Assembly: GCA_016647705.1 (NCBI GenBank)
Contig: CM028328.1
Location: 46,866,647-46,930,646, forward strand
Source of the DNA: Eucommia ulmoides
Lineage: Eukaryota > Streptophyta > Magnoliopsida > Garryales > Eucommiaceae
DNA length: 64,000 nucleotides
Direction: 5' to 3'
Under the pieces are notes generated by a model, which was given only the letters and a program-made list of their open reading frames with translations, did not search any database and was not told where the DNA came from. Positions 22,097 to 33,927 of this stretch are shown one piece after another; position 1 is the stretch's first letter, and each line of letters starts with the position of its first letter. Position numbers and translations under genes: made by a program.

Positions 22097-24135
22097 TGTT
22101 GGCCTAGTGAGCTACTCAAGAGGGGAGGTGAATTGGGTAGATAAAAATTTATCAGAGAAAATACTTCAAAAAACAAATAATTAATTTTAATTGTAAATTA
22201 ATTATTGTCTTTATATAACAACAAAAATATAATATCAACTAGGTGCACACCAAACAACAAAAATAAATAATGAAAAATAGCGGTACACTAGAAATTTATA
22301 CTGGTTCACTAAGCTACTCTTGGCTAATCTAGTCCCCCGAGCTCCACGAAGAGTCGCACTCACTAAACTCAAGATTCCTTTAAAGGTAGGAACGAAACCC
22401 TCCTAAAAATTCTTTTCACAGGCTCATAATCAACCTTTACAAAAACAATTTCTCAGACTCATGAATAACCTCTACTTTTTACAAGCTCAAGAATAACCTA
22501 ATTCTTTTTGAAACTAAGGCTAAAGGATAAAAACCTCACAAACACTCCAAATATCCTTTTACCCAGTAAGGATTGAACCGTTACAAAATTCCACACAAAT
22601 CAATTCAATCCAGGAAGAATTATTACCTCAATGTCTTTATAGGAAGAGACTGAAACCTGCTACCCTTTAATTAAATACTCTCAATAGTATTCAATCCGTC
22701 ACTCGACTTACCAATTACAAATTGATAAGAGATTTTTCTCACTCGGTGTTTCTACCACCCTAGATAAATTAGAATCCAATTAATATACCAAAATTAGTGA
22801 TCGAAAAGTGAGATATTCAACATTTGATTTTAAACAAAAATTGGGTAGCACGTAATTGAGCACGTAATCGAGCACGTAATCAGATTTATTCAAGAAATTG
22901 TTTCAAAAATAATTTTCAATAAAAAATCAAAAAACAATTTCAAATATCAAATTCCAAATAAAATATATAATCAAACAACAATTAATAGAAAGCAATTTGG
23001 AAAGATCTCACTCGAATTCCACTAAAAAAATAATGATTAGAGATAACAATAAAACTTCCGATCAGTAGTAGCAATAATCCACAGCAAATATTCTTCACGA
23101 ATAACTCTCAGAAAAGATCTCACAACTTAATCAATATGATTACTCTTAGAAAACTCAAAGGTTCAATAGCTCACAATAATTCTCTTGATGTGTCTCTTTA
23201 CTATGAAAAAATGCTTGTCTATATAAAAGGGAATAAAACAAGCTCTCTGACGGTTAGTTTCCACTTGTTATGACATTTAATAGCTTTTGTAGACTCCTTA
23301 TATAATTTAGACTTCATCCTGGTTCAAAACACTTAATTATGGCTTTTAAAATTCTCAATTAAATCCCCCAAATATTTCTCAATCACAATTAAATAGGATA
23401 GAAAAAAATTATATATACCAAATTGAGAAATATTCAAACTTAATTAACCATATCTATAGGCATATCATAATATATGTTGCATATCTCAAATAACACCACA
23501 TCCCTAAAATATCTCTCAGATAATAATCATAAGATGGCTAGTAATGGCTACTTTTAGAATAAAATCTGGAATTCCACAAAATCCTGAAACAGTGCCATAA
23601 GTCGATTGACTAAGGGTCACCAGTCGACTGCTCGATTCAGGATGTAACCAAGCCAAAAATTCGTCGCCCATCAGTCGACCTATCTATCAACCTATAGATT
23701 TAGAGAGTTTCATTTCTGATCACAGGTCGACCTCCCTATCGACTTATCGATTCAGAGAGTTCACCATTTAAGCTCAGGTCGACCTACCTGTCGATTGAGA
23801 GATTTCTGCAACTTTACCTTCTATGCACGGTCGACTTACCTGTCGACTTACCAATGTTGAAATCCTCTCTTTAATTTATTTTGAATTCATTCTCATCGAT
23901 GTTTTCGCCCTTTTAACTGATTTCTTTTCTCAATTAGCTCAACTAAATTCTTAAATTCAATTTTAGTCAATTATCTTTATTTCTTTTTCAATTACACATA
24001 GGAGCAAATAATTTAACTAATTAGGATCCTATCAAAAACACACATATTTAGAAAAATTATTTAAAAAGCTTTTTATGTCGTTTGTGATCCTATTTGGGAT
24101 ATTAAGAGTTGAAATTTAACCTAAGTTATTTATAA
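22097..24135 (-). repeat. Copia C 5' LTR, truncated
   Basis: Starts tgttggcctagtgag and follows the left LTR up to gttgaaatttaacctaagtt. The last 190 or so bp of the full LTR (compare 16973-17162) are missing; gypsy B spacer follows directly. Confidence 0.85.
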
Positions 24136-26599
24136 GTCACTTTTGAAAGACATGTAAGACTCACTGCTGCCATTTTTCTATTAAACAATCTGGTTTAATA
24201 AAGATGATATCCAAGACTCTCTAAAAACAACAAACAATCCATAACTTTTGACAATACAGGTAATCACTCTTATCAACTCATGATTAGATACAATGGACAA
24301 AAATTCATGGCCAGGAGGTTGCACCAACTGACAAACTCCTAAGATACTAACTTTACAAACAATACAGTATATGACCCATCGACCAAGTATATTCTAGGAT
24401 CTAATCAGCAAAATCCCAAATTCATCATCTTAACAAATAGCGAGACAAACCGATTTAGCTTCACAATCTTGTAACTAATCAGGATCCTCCCCAGCCTACA
24501 AAATTTACACTGTCAGCAATCACGAATCACACAATAGGAAGTGCCAGATTAGATTTCCCAACAAAACCTATCAAGTCACTGCCCCAGTCTACGACTAGGG
24601 CACATTTCCTCTAATTCATGTTTTCCTGATGAAAATACATCCATTTTATCTTATGATGTAAAATGAAATGTCTAAATCACAATGAACTTAATTAACATCA
24701 TTGAACTGAAAAAACTGAAGAACTACATGTTAACCTGATTCCTGACAACGTCAGCAATACGTAGGAAACCCTTGCTGGTTCGATTAACAAATTTAAACTC
24801 ATCAACAACACAAGAACAACGTGTTAGCCTAATTCCCACCAATGTCTAGGATACGTACAAAACCCTTGCGGGTTCAGTTAACAAGCTTGAGCCTAACCAT
24901 GTGCGATGAACTACGTGCCGACCTAATTATCAGTTATCTACGATACTTAGGCAACCTTTACAAGGTTCGATCGTGCCCTTCAAACTAAAAACTATTTATG
25001 CGCATTAAACTAAGTGTTAACCAGATTTCCTATACAAAACAAGAATACCCAGTAGCATTTTGACCAGATCCTTGGTAGATCACCAAGGAATGTAAGAAAC
25101 TAAGTGGGTTTAGTCGAAATAAAAAGGAGAGATGAGTATCATCTTTATGAAATTCTCTTAGTCCTAGACCATGGTGCATCTCTAGGAATAGTCCGTTGAC
25201 TCTCTTGAGAAAAGACGTATGCGCTCTCCATTTTTACCAAACAATAGATGATGCTTAATTGAGAAAATACGTCCAGCCTGATTGTTGGTAAATCCTGGGA
25301 CACGTACGAAACCTTCTCTGATCACCATTAACAAAAATCCCACATCAATCGAGATTAAATCGTACTAAAAATCTCCACGGAGTTGCATAAATATTCAATG
25401 AATTATGATAAACAATATAATACCTATAGAGCTGCTTAATAATGAATCCCCCAATCATTTGGCATTGAACCATACCAAACATGACAATAACCCACCAATC
25501 TGGATCTAACTATACTATACTTTAACCATCCGAGGAAGAACCAAGTGTCGACCTGAGTCCTAGTAAACACTAGGATATGCGAAACCTTTCCCGGTTGGGT
25601 CGTCACCTTAAACAAAAATTTCTCCATCCCTGGCAGACTGTGCTTCGACCTATCCTTGGTAGACAACCAAGGTGCATGGGAGACCAAAATCGATCTGATC
25701 GAAACTAGAGAGATGTCCGCATCACGACATTCTCTCAGCCTTGTATCAGGGCACTTCTCTCGAGAAGTCCCTTGACTTCCTTGAGAAGCCAACTTCCAAT
25801 CCTTTTATTAAGGAGACAACAAAGGATACCTATGCTGGAACTATGTGTCGACTTGATCCTTGGTAGATTATCGAGGTACGTAGAAGGCCCTTGTAGGTAC
25901 GATTGACAATTTGAGATAGCACAACGAGGGTCGAACTACATTTCGACTTGATTCCTAACCTATGAAAGGTAGTGTTTGTAGATAACCCAAGTGGGTTTCG
26001 GTTTCTCCGTTGAGATTCTGTTACTGGGACTTACCCCTGTTAGAGCTGGGGCACATTACATCCGATTTCTCCATTGAGATTCTATAATGGGACTCGCCCC
26101 AGCTAAAGCTGAGGTAGATTATATCTAGTATTTTCATTGAGATTTTATGTTAACAATCTCCCTAGCTAGTACTATGGCACATTATATCTGATCTTCTCTC
26201 TGTAAAGTTTCTTTATATAAGACTCGCACCAATCCCAATCATAATCAATGCAAAAATTCAAAAAACTAAAATATATAATCCCATAAAATAAATATCATAG
26301 ATCCCCAGTCTACGATTGGGGCACATTTTATCCGAGGCTAAATTTTAACAAGGACGTTTTCTAGTCCTCGCTAGGAAATCATAGGTGGGATGTAGCCAAG
26401 AAACTTGATCCAGTGTTGAGTTTCCCGAAGGTCGTCGCCCGTTGTGAATTCTCTCAGTCATTTTCAATCTTGTATTGATATGATGACCCAGGAATTGATT
26501 TCCCTAACCAAAAACTTGTTCAACCAAATATTAACAAACTTCACTAGTCTGAACTATATTTGACCTAATTCTCAGTTAAGTCTGAGATATGTAGGCACC
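24136..26599 (+). other. Gypsy B 3' spacer, part 1, with repeated modules
   Basis: No coding sequence is recognisable. Roughly nine degenerate copies of a module of about 60 bp occur: an opening with gacctgattcc-like words, then atacgtaggcaacc-like, then gggttcgat-like sequence (for example 24723-24790, 24821-24890, 24904-24975, 25262-25330, 25540-25600, 25838-25910). A second module, a CCCCAG-based hairpin followed by ggggcacatt, appears near 24590, 26040, 26095, 26160 and 26310. Element H has the same modules in the same relative place. Confidence 0.7.
26595..26599. repeat. Target-site duplication of element F, left copy (GCACC)
   Basis: GCACC before the F LTR; GTACC follows the right LTR at 33928-33932 (4 of 5). 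Removing F rejoins one of the B spacer modules. Confidence 0.65.
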
Positions 26600-27573
26600 T
26601 GTACGTCGAGGCATTTGTTACACGCTCGAGTATTGACTACTCACAAGTACACAAGGTCTACTTTAATATAGTGGATCTTTAATATTGGATATTGTTCCCA
26701 TAGGGACGGGTTGAATAAGTTGAATACCGTAATTTACATAGTCTTATATTATCCAAACGGTTCAAGAAATGATTTAAAATAAAACTATCTAAAACTAAGC
26801 TAAACTACAATTAGTGGGTTAATACTAATTAAGTTGATTAACTAGAGCTTGATTTCGTTTACTTAATACATGTTTGATTTCATTTTAGTTAACAATAACG
26901 GAGTTTATGGTATCCGACAATCTCGGTTCTAAAACTCCTCCACCACCTCTTCCGAGTGTAAGACAGGGGAATACGTGACTTCGTGTCAACGAAGAGGTCC
27001 CCCTCAATGTCTTAATGAGTTTAGGCTGCGTGAGTTGTGCCCCAACGTCATCGATTGCACACTAACTAATGCCCTCTTGGGTCATTATATCGTAACGATG
27101 TGTTTACCTTAATCCGAATCTGGGGTTACCTTTTCCGAGTGTCAAACCCTAGATTCTCAAATCCAACTCTAATACCTTAACAAGCTTATTGAAGTTGTCA
27201 TAAAATGATAAACACAATCGGATTTAAAAGCAAACAACCATTAAAGAAACATATATTAAACCAAACGAGTATTTACACAATTACATTTATCCCTAGCTAA
27301 TATTTATCTAATCTAATATGATCTTGGCCATTAGAACTACAAACCAAGAGGTATTCATTATCATTTACAATAAAACATGAAATTATAAAGAGAGAAAGAT
27401 CAAATCTTAAAGTGGAGTGATCTACTGTCGCCAAAGCTAGATTCGCCAATGTTTTCTCTTTTCCGGATGATGAATATCCTCTTCAAGAATGGCCAAGGAT
27501 CAAGCTCCTAAGGTTTAAGGACTTTCCATGCTCCAAGACCTCCCAAGTGTCTTTAATGGATGTGGGAGAATGG

Positions 27574-27582
27574 TATTTATAG
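27574..27582 (-). promoter_or_regulatory. TATA box of element F LTR
   Basis: The minus strand reads CTATAAATACC here and in the partner LTR at 33400-33410. Confidence 0.6.
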
Positions 27583-27633
27583 GTCTAAGATTTGAAAAAT
27601 ATGTAAAAGATATTTTCCTCTGTGCAGAGCTGA

Positions 27634-27813
27634 CCGCCTAGGCGGTGGTTTTCTCCGCCTAGGTGGAGGTAAGTTGGTTTGCTTATCGCCTGGGCGGTGG
27701 GCTAAATCAAAACTTTCTGATGGTTCACCGCCTAGGCGGTGGTTTTCTTCACCTAGGCAGTGGAGCAGCACCTAAACACACTTCAACTCTCTAACGCTTC
27801 TCCGCCTAGGCGG
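27634..27813 (-). repeat. CCGCCTAGGCGG palindrome cluster in F LTR
   Basis: Three perfect 12-bp palindromes (27634-27645, 27728-27739, 27802-27813) and at least three one- or two-base variants between them, most followed by tgg. The cluster starts about 50 bp upstream of the TATA box on the minus strand. The partner cluster is 33462-33665. Confidence 0.88.
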
Positions 27814-28060
27814 TGGTTCATGTTCATTTTTCAGCACATCTCTACAATCTCACCACCACGGAGGTGGCTCTTGTATTCTTGAAACCTTGTTTCTTCAACG
27901 TTTCTTCACCATTTTCCCACTGTTTTTGCTCATTTGTTGCTTGTTTACGTCCCTACACCTGAATTACATAAAAACTAACAAAAACACAATTAAATATAAC
28001 TAATTCACTCAAAAACTATCAAATCCGGTTTACATGTATATATGTATTTTACACCTATCA

Positions 28061-29689
28061 AATACTCCCAAACTTAGAATTTTGCTAGTTCTCAAGCAAA
28101 AGCACACTAACACTAAATTAAACTAACTACTCTAATTAACTAACTACTAATCTAAAAATGAAAAACTTTAACAAAGAAGAAGTATACACATGCGATTTCT
28201 AAATTCAATCGAAGAGACCAAGTTGATCCTCCCTCAACATCCCTCAATCTGATTAAGTTTGGGAAATAATACACACCAAGTGGTGTTCTAGAATTTCAAC
28301 AATCAAATTTCAATCAAAACTATTCTAGATCCATTGAATGTGTGTGTGTAAGAACTCAAATGTATAACTAACCAAACTCTAGATTGGATTATTTAGTAGG
28401 CAAGTTCATGACTTAAACCTTAAAGGATTCAGGAAAACCATACGCTTGACTGGGCTTGACTATCCACTAATGTAGGTTCGGACATTCTCAAAGATCAATA
28501 GGTCGTAGTTTGGCTTTGGAGAACGACCAAGGGTATCGCAGGAATAGAAAATAGCAAATCGTTATAATTGAAAGATACCCGAGGCACAAACGTTTGTCAC
28601 TATACCACTCTCTCGTATCCCCACATAAACACAACCCTTAACAAGAATTTAAGAACGTTGTATTCACTTGTCAAAAGAAATGAAAATAAAAACTATATTC
28701 ACATAGTAGTTGTTTTTTTTTTTTTTTTTTTTTTTCCTAATAAACATTGTCACACCCCCAAACTTATTCGAATTTGTACAATTTTAGGGGCATGCAAAAA
28801 GAATGACAAGTGAATACATTAATACTAAACCAATAACAATTCGTCCGAAACCCCAATCGCTCACTTCAAGTGCATTAGTCTATGCAACTTGATTTCACTC
28901 AATTTTAACTATTAGGCTTAGCGACAATAGTTTAGAAAAAGTTAATTGGATAGAGTATTGAAACGTGTTCAGAATTGAAAAGTTTATCGGCTTCGACAGG
29001 AGAACGTGGGAATAAATTTTCAGGTTAGCTACAAAGGTTCAAGCGAAAAAATTGAAGGCCTAAATCATACTTCCGGAATTACCTTACCTAAAATTTTGCC
29101 ACAAGTCTACCCCAAATCAAGTTCCAGATTCCTCATTTCTATCATGAACTTATTACTGAATAATCAACATCAATTCATTAAATAATTATACACTGAGTCC
29201 ATGCGATCGTGCGATTTAAGGATCATGAAAATTTTTACTAAATCGACATGCTAAGCACACAAAAAACACATCATTAGCATTATCCCCGACCTCAATATAC
29301 AATTAAGAGATAATTTTCATCATCGGGAAATGGCCCTAGACGAATTCAACAACTTATCAAACATATACGACTTCATACATACACAATACTATATTAAATC
29401 TAAATACTAACATACATAAACTAACTAAGCATTTAACATGCAAAAACTTGAAATTTAAACTACAACTTAACTATTTAATTAAATTCTACAAAACATAAAA
29501 CATTTAAATTAAATACATCAAGAAAATTGTTCATCATTTATCTACAAAAACCAAAATGGATGAACACCCCCCCAAACTCAAACATGGCAGTGTCCACACT
29601 GTCTAGCAGCGAACCAAATAACAATTTATAGCATTCATGAATAAAATATTGGGTTGAACACATACCTAGGAGATAAGACATAGGAGTCT
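28061..29689 (-). other. Element F internal non-coding region, 3' side
   Basis: Starts with the purine tract (28061-28075 on the plus strand as pyrimidines). The rest is AT-rich with a long poly-T run at 28711-28735. No protein motif seen. Confidence 0.6.
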
Positions 29690-30868
29690 TACCTCCTACT
29701 ATCTACTTGGGGAAGGATCATCACCACCACTTTCACGTCGGAAAGAAAACTGTGGTGGTTGCAAAAGGTGGTGCGGCACCTGCGGCATAGTCGAAAAAAA
29801 CATGTATCTCGATGCCGAGGCCCTCGTAAATAAGCCGGTTGACTTGATCTTGATAGCGCCCGTACAGATCCATGTAGGTTCCGAGCTTGTGTTTCCCTAT
29901 CTGAAGATCCTAGAGTTTTTGATAAAGTCACTTCCCATCGAATCCGGCTCGTCTGGGTGCCTCCGGAGTTGGGCCCCAGAAGGCCCTGCCTCGTCTCTCG
30001 CTTACTTTTCATCTTGTGTTGCTCCTTCTTCAATCTGTCCTTGAGCGCTTGCCTTCCACATTCTTGTAATAATGGCGAGATCGAGGTCAGTGATAGGGTC
30101 CAATGGACTATCCCTAGGGATGACCACCCCGGCTCGCCTGAAAAGCACAGTCAAGAGCGATGGAAATGAGAGATCGCCCTTCGTCGTGTTAACTGCATGG
30201 AGATTTGAAGAATAGCTCAAGGATCTAACATTGATTGGCTTCCTAGTCTGGATCGAATATAGCACTATGGCCTAGTCTTTAGAGACGTTAGAGAAGTGCG
30301 ACGTCGAGAGAACACTTCCATACACAAAATGGTACCAAATCTTAGGGATTGGATTAAGAAATTTTGCCAGGAATGTGGCAAGACCCATCCTAGTGTGTGT
30401 CCACTAGACATTGCCAAAAGTGATAGTTCTTATTACTTTATCCAAACTCGGGTCTTGGCCCCCATAAGGTTCGTCAGTGGGTAGTCCCGGGGCCGCCAAT
30501 TCCAAGACTTCGTTGATAAACTCTGAACTAAAAGAGATGGGGCAAGTGCAAACCCTTGTCCGGCAATCAACGGCTTCAATGACATTGGCATAAAACTCTC
30601 GCACTAGGGCCACCTCGCCTTGGAGAGGTGATTTGCATAACTCTTCCCAACCGCAGCTTCGAATAACATCTTGAAATTCCATCGGGGGGTTATCTAATGG
30701 TCCAAATACCCTTTGTTGGATACAAGTTTGAATTTTCTCAAATTGGTTGAAATGCTCCTCCACTTGCTTGGACACAAAGCGTGTGGAATCGTTGTCCGTA
30801 GTGGCACCTCCGGTTCAAGAACTTAATCCTTCACCCCGTGCCCTCTTCGAAGCAACTCTCTTAGTCAT
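29690..30868 (-). pseudogene. Gag-like protein of element F (putative plant transposon protein family), broken
   Basis: The minus strand reads from ATG 30868 with a short basic start (KRVASKRARG) and hits TGA at 30815-30817. The same frame continues through 30404-30775 (VEEHFNQFEKIQTCI, CGWEELC, LVREFYANV, VCTCPISFSSEFINEVL) and 30002-30265 (LYSIQTRKPINVRSL, LSFPSLLTVLFRRAGV). Only stop codons interrupt it. A frame change then leads to a Q/R-rich tail ending near 29690. The W-x-x-F-Y-A/x-N and hydrophobic pattern matches the domain labelled putative plant transposon protein, common in non-autonomous LTR elements. Its role is unknown; a gag-like function is inference. Confidence 0.72.
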
Positions 30869-32262
30869 GTTTCCTAGCAATCACAATCACAAAACAAAAC
30901 AATCCAATCATATATGCACAATGGAAAACAGTCCCCAAATCAACATTATCAAGATCAAGGCATAAACTCAATACACATACACCAATTGCAACGATTTCAA
31001 CAAAATACTAACAATATAGCATGCATTTTTGTTCCCCACAATTAAACAATTCATATCAACTCAGTTTAACATGAAAAATCAAAGCAAAATCCCATAGAAC
31101 ATGTAAATCACGAAAAAGGTGGTTTAAGGGGTTAGGGCACATTCCACAATCAATGATTCTTGAAATAATCTTGCAAATCAATCAAATATTTCAACAAATA
31201 TAAAAGATTTATAAGCTTAAACACTTACTTGTTGAGAAATGGAAGTCCAAACGATTGAAATTTGAAGAAAATCGCATCGTCGCTCTTTGAACCCTAACTT
31301 TTCGAAAATAGGGGAAAATTCGATTTTTGGAGTGTGATTGGTGGTGGAAATCACAAGTTTTGCAAATAGAAGGACGATTTAGAGAGTTGGAAATGGTTTT
31401 GAGGGATGGGCTTTGAGAGATCTTCGGAGTATTTTGAAAATATGTGGCGATTTTGTTTTAGCGGGTTGGTTTTAATCAACTAGAGACCTCACTGCCATGG
31501 CGGTGTGAGATCCTTTTTAAAACCAAATGTTTCTGCTGTTTCACCGCCTCGGCGGTGAAGCACCTTTTTCAAAAAAAAAAAGAAGACATTTTCCTGCTTC
31601 ATTGCCGCAGCGGTGGATTTCTCCGCTGCGGCGGTAAGGTGCTTATGCTGAAACTTAACTTCCTGCATTTTCATCGCCTCAACGGTGCATCCAGTGCCTC
31701 AGCGGTGTGCCTACTTCTGGATTTTTATTTTTTATTCAAGTTTTCACACAAAGGCTCCACACCATGCATTTCCATTCTTGCTTTTTTAACGATTTTAAGT
31801 GCGAAATACATCTCCGAATATCCTCACTCCTTAATTTACCTCCAAACATGCTCTGAGACCAATCCGGCCTCCAAAAAAAAATATTAGCAAAAATCGAGTA
31901 AAAATTGATACCCTCGGTTTTGGATCAAAAAATTGTAACTTGATTGTTTTTACGTCCCTAGCTGGACTTGGTTGAGCAATTTTCACTAAAATCCCCCATA
32001 GACAAGGAATTTTGGGGGAAAAAATGCTTCCTTGGATCACGATTCATGGTATTGAAGTTGGATTCTTGTCTCTCTCCTTATCATTTTAAACTTACACACG
32101 ATCTCAGGATCAAGAGTCAAGAATTTCAACTTCTTCTACGTTGCACGGACCACTTGATCACAACAAATGAAACAAAAAATTTAAAAAGAAAATAAAAAAA
32201 AAAAAGAATTGTCTGGATTAATATTCAACTACTTAGTCGCAATATCAACTAATTCAACACCG
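30869..32262 (-). other. Element F long leader with further GC-rich inverted motifs
   Basis: Non-coding leader between priming site and ORF. At 31490-31710 it holds variants of the LTR motif with other centres: ccgcctcggcgg, ccgctgcggcgg, tgccgcagcggtgg, cctcagcggtg. No protein motif seen. Confidence 0.6.
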
Positions 32263-32280
32263 TCCCCGGCAACGGCACCA
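32263..32280 (-). other. Second primer-binding-like sequence in element F
   Basis: The minus strand reads TGGTGCCGTTGCCGGGGA, followed outward by aaaaactt, as at the true LTR border 130 bp away. Confidence 0.65.
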
Positions 32281-32390
32281 AAAACTTAAACGGCGTTGAC
32301 AGGAATAGAATACGATACAGTTATGTCTCCTATCAAAAACTTAAGTCCTGAGCCGTTACCGCGTATCTCCGGCAATAATCAACAAAACAA

Positions 32391-32408
32391 TCCCCGGCAA
32401 CGATGCTA
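32391..32408 (-). other. Element F primer binding-like site at the LTR border
   Basis: The minus strand reads TAGCATCGTTGCCGGGGA. The TGG expected to pair with the tRNA end has decayed to TAG, whereas the inner copy at 32263-32280 keeps TGG. Confidence 0.65.
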
Positions 32409-32414
32409 AAAACT

Positions 32415-33927
32415 TGTACGTCGAGGCATTTTTTACAGGCTCGCCTATTGACTACTCGCAAGTGCACGAGGTCTAGTTTTAATATAGTAGATCTTTAAGA
32501 TTGAATATCATTCCCAAAGGGATGGGTTGAATAAGTTGAATACCATAATTTGAATAGTCTCATATTATCTAGACGGTTCAAGAAATGATTTAAAATAAAA
32601 CTGATTAAAATTAGGCTAAACTACAATTAGTGGGTTAATCCTAACTAAGTTTATTAAATAGGAATTTATTTCATTCACTTAATACATATTTGATTTCATT
32701 TTAGTTAACAATAACGGAATTTATTGTATCCGACAATCTCGGTTCTAAAATTCCTCCACCACCTCTTCCGAGTGTAAGACGGGGGAATATGTGACCTCGT
32801 GTCAATGAAGAGGTCCCCCTCAATGTCTTAACAACTCTAGGCCATGTGAGTCTTTCCCTAACGTCATCAATTGCACACTAACTAACGCCCTCCTGGGTCG
32901 TTGGATCGTAACGATATGTTTACCCTAGTCCGAATCCAGGCTTACCTCTTCCAAGTGTCAAACCCTATATTTTCAAATCCAACCCTAATACCTTAACAAG
33001 CATATTGAAGTTGTCATAAAATGATAAACACAATCGGATTTAAAAGCAAACAACTGTTAGAGAAACATAAACTAATCCAAACGAGTATTTACACAACTAC
33101 ATTGATCCCTAACTAATATTTATCTAATCTAACATGATCTTGGCCATTAGAACTACAAACCAATAGATATTCATCATCATTTACAATAAACCATGAAATT
33201 ACAAAGAGATAAACAAAGAGAGAAAGATCAAATCTTAAACTGGAGTGATCCACTGTCGCTAAAGACCGATCCGCCAATGTTTCCTCTTTTCCGGATGATG
33301 AATATCCTCGTCAAGAATGGCCAAGGATCAAGTTCCTAAGGGTTAGGGACATTCCATGCTCCAAGACCTCCCAAGTGTCTTTAAGGGATGTGGGAGAATG
33401 GTATTTATAGGCCTTAGGTTTCAAAAATATCTAAAATATATTTTCCTCTGTACAGAGTTGACCGCCTAGGCGGTGGTTTTCTCTGCCTAGGCGAAGGTAA
33501 GTCAGTTTGCTTACCGCCTAGGTGGTGGTTTTCTCCGCCTAGGTGGTGGGCTAAATCTAAACTTTCTGAAGGTTCACCGCTTAGGTGGTGGTTTTCTTCG
33601 CCTAGGCGGTGGAGCAGCACCTAAACATACTCCAACTCTCTGACGCTTCTCCGCCTAAGCGGTGGTTCTTGTTCATTTTTCAGTACATCTCTACAATCTC
33701 ACTGCCGCGGTGTGGATTCTTCGTCACGGCGGTGGATCTTGTGTTCTTGAAACCTTGTTTCTTTAACGTTTCTTCACTATTTTCGCACCATTTTCGCTTG
33801 TTTGTCGCTTGTTTACGTCCCTACACCTGAATTACATAAAAACTAACAAAAACACATTAAATATAATTAATTCACTCGAAAACTACCAAATCTGGTTTTA
33901 AAGTAGATAGACATTTTGCACCTATCA
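32415..33927 (-). repeat. Element F 5' LTR
   Basis: 1513 bp partner of 26600-28060, with the palindrome cluster at 33462-33665 and TATA sequence at 33400-33410. Confidence 0.9.

Larger units (their letters stand above)
14962..24135 (-). mobile_element. SIRE-like copia element C
   Basis: Minus strand. LTRs at 14962-17162 and 22097-24135 (right one lacking about 190 bp), primer binding site 22083-22094, polypurine tract 17163-17177. Gag, protease, integrase, RT and RNase H appear in copia order. Gag motifs, the long LTR of 2.2 kb and several extra polypurine tracts before the 3' LTR point to the SIRE/Maximus lineage (inference). It inserted into the E LTR; the right side was later deleted into B, so no target duplication can be checked. 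Confidence 0.87.
26600..28060 (-). repeat. Element F 3' LTR
   Basis: 1461 bp, tgtacgtcgagg to cacctatca. It aligns with 32415-33927 across its whole length, including tatccgacaatctcggttct and the motif cluster near the right end. Confidence 0.9.
26600..33927 (-). mobile_element. Non-autonomous LTR element F
   Basis: LTRs 26600-28060 and 32415-33927 flank 4.35 kb of internal sequence with no pol. Minus orientation follows from a primer-binding-like site next to the right LTR and a purine tract next to the left LTR (TTTGGGAGTATT before TGATAGGTG). It carries one decayed gag-like protein (29690-30868). It inserted in the middle of a B spacer module. Confidence 0.87.

Noticed and set aside
25436..25792. 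Minus-strand frame of 118 codons in B spacer
   Set aside because: It lies across the repeated non-coding modules, on the strand opposite to B, and shows no family motif.
28711..28735. Long poly-T runs as possible retroposon tails
   Set aside because: No adjacent LINE or SINE body or target duplication was found; similar runs occur in many places here.
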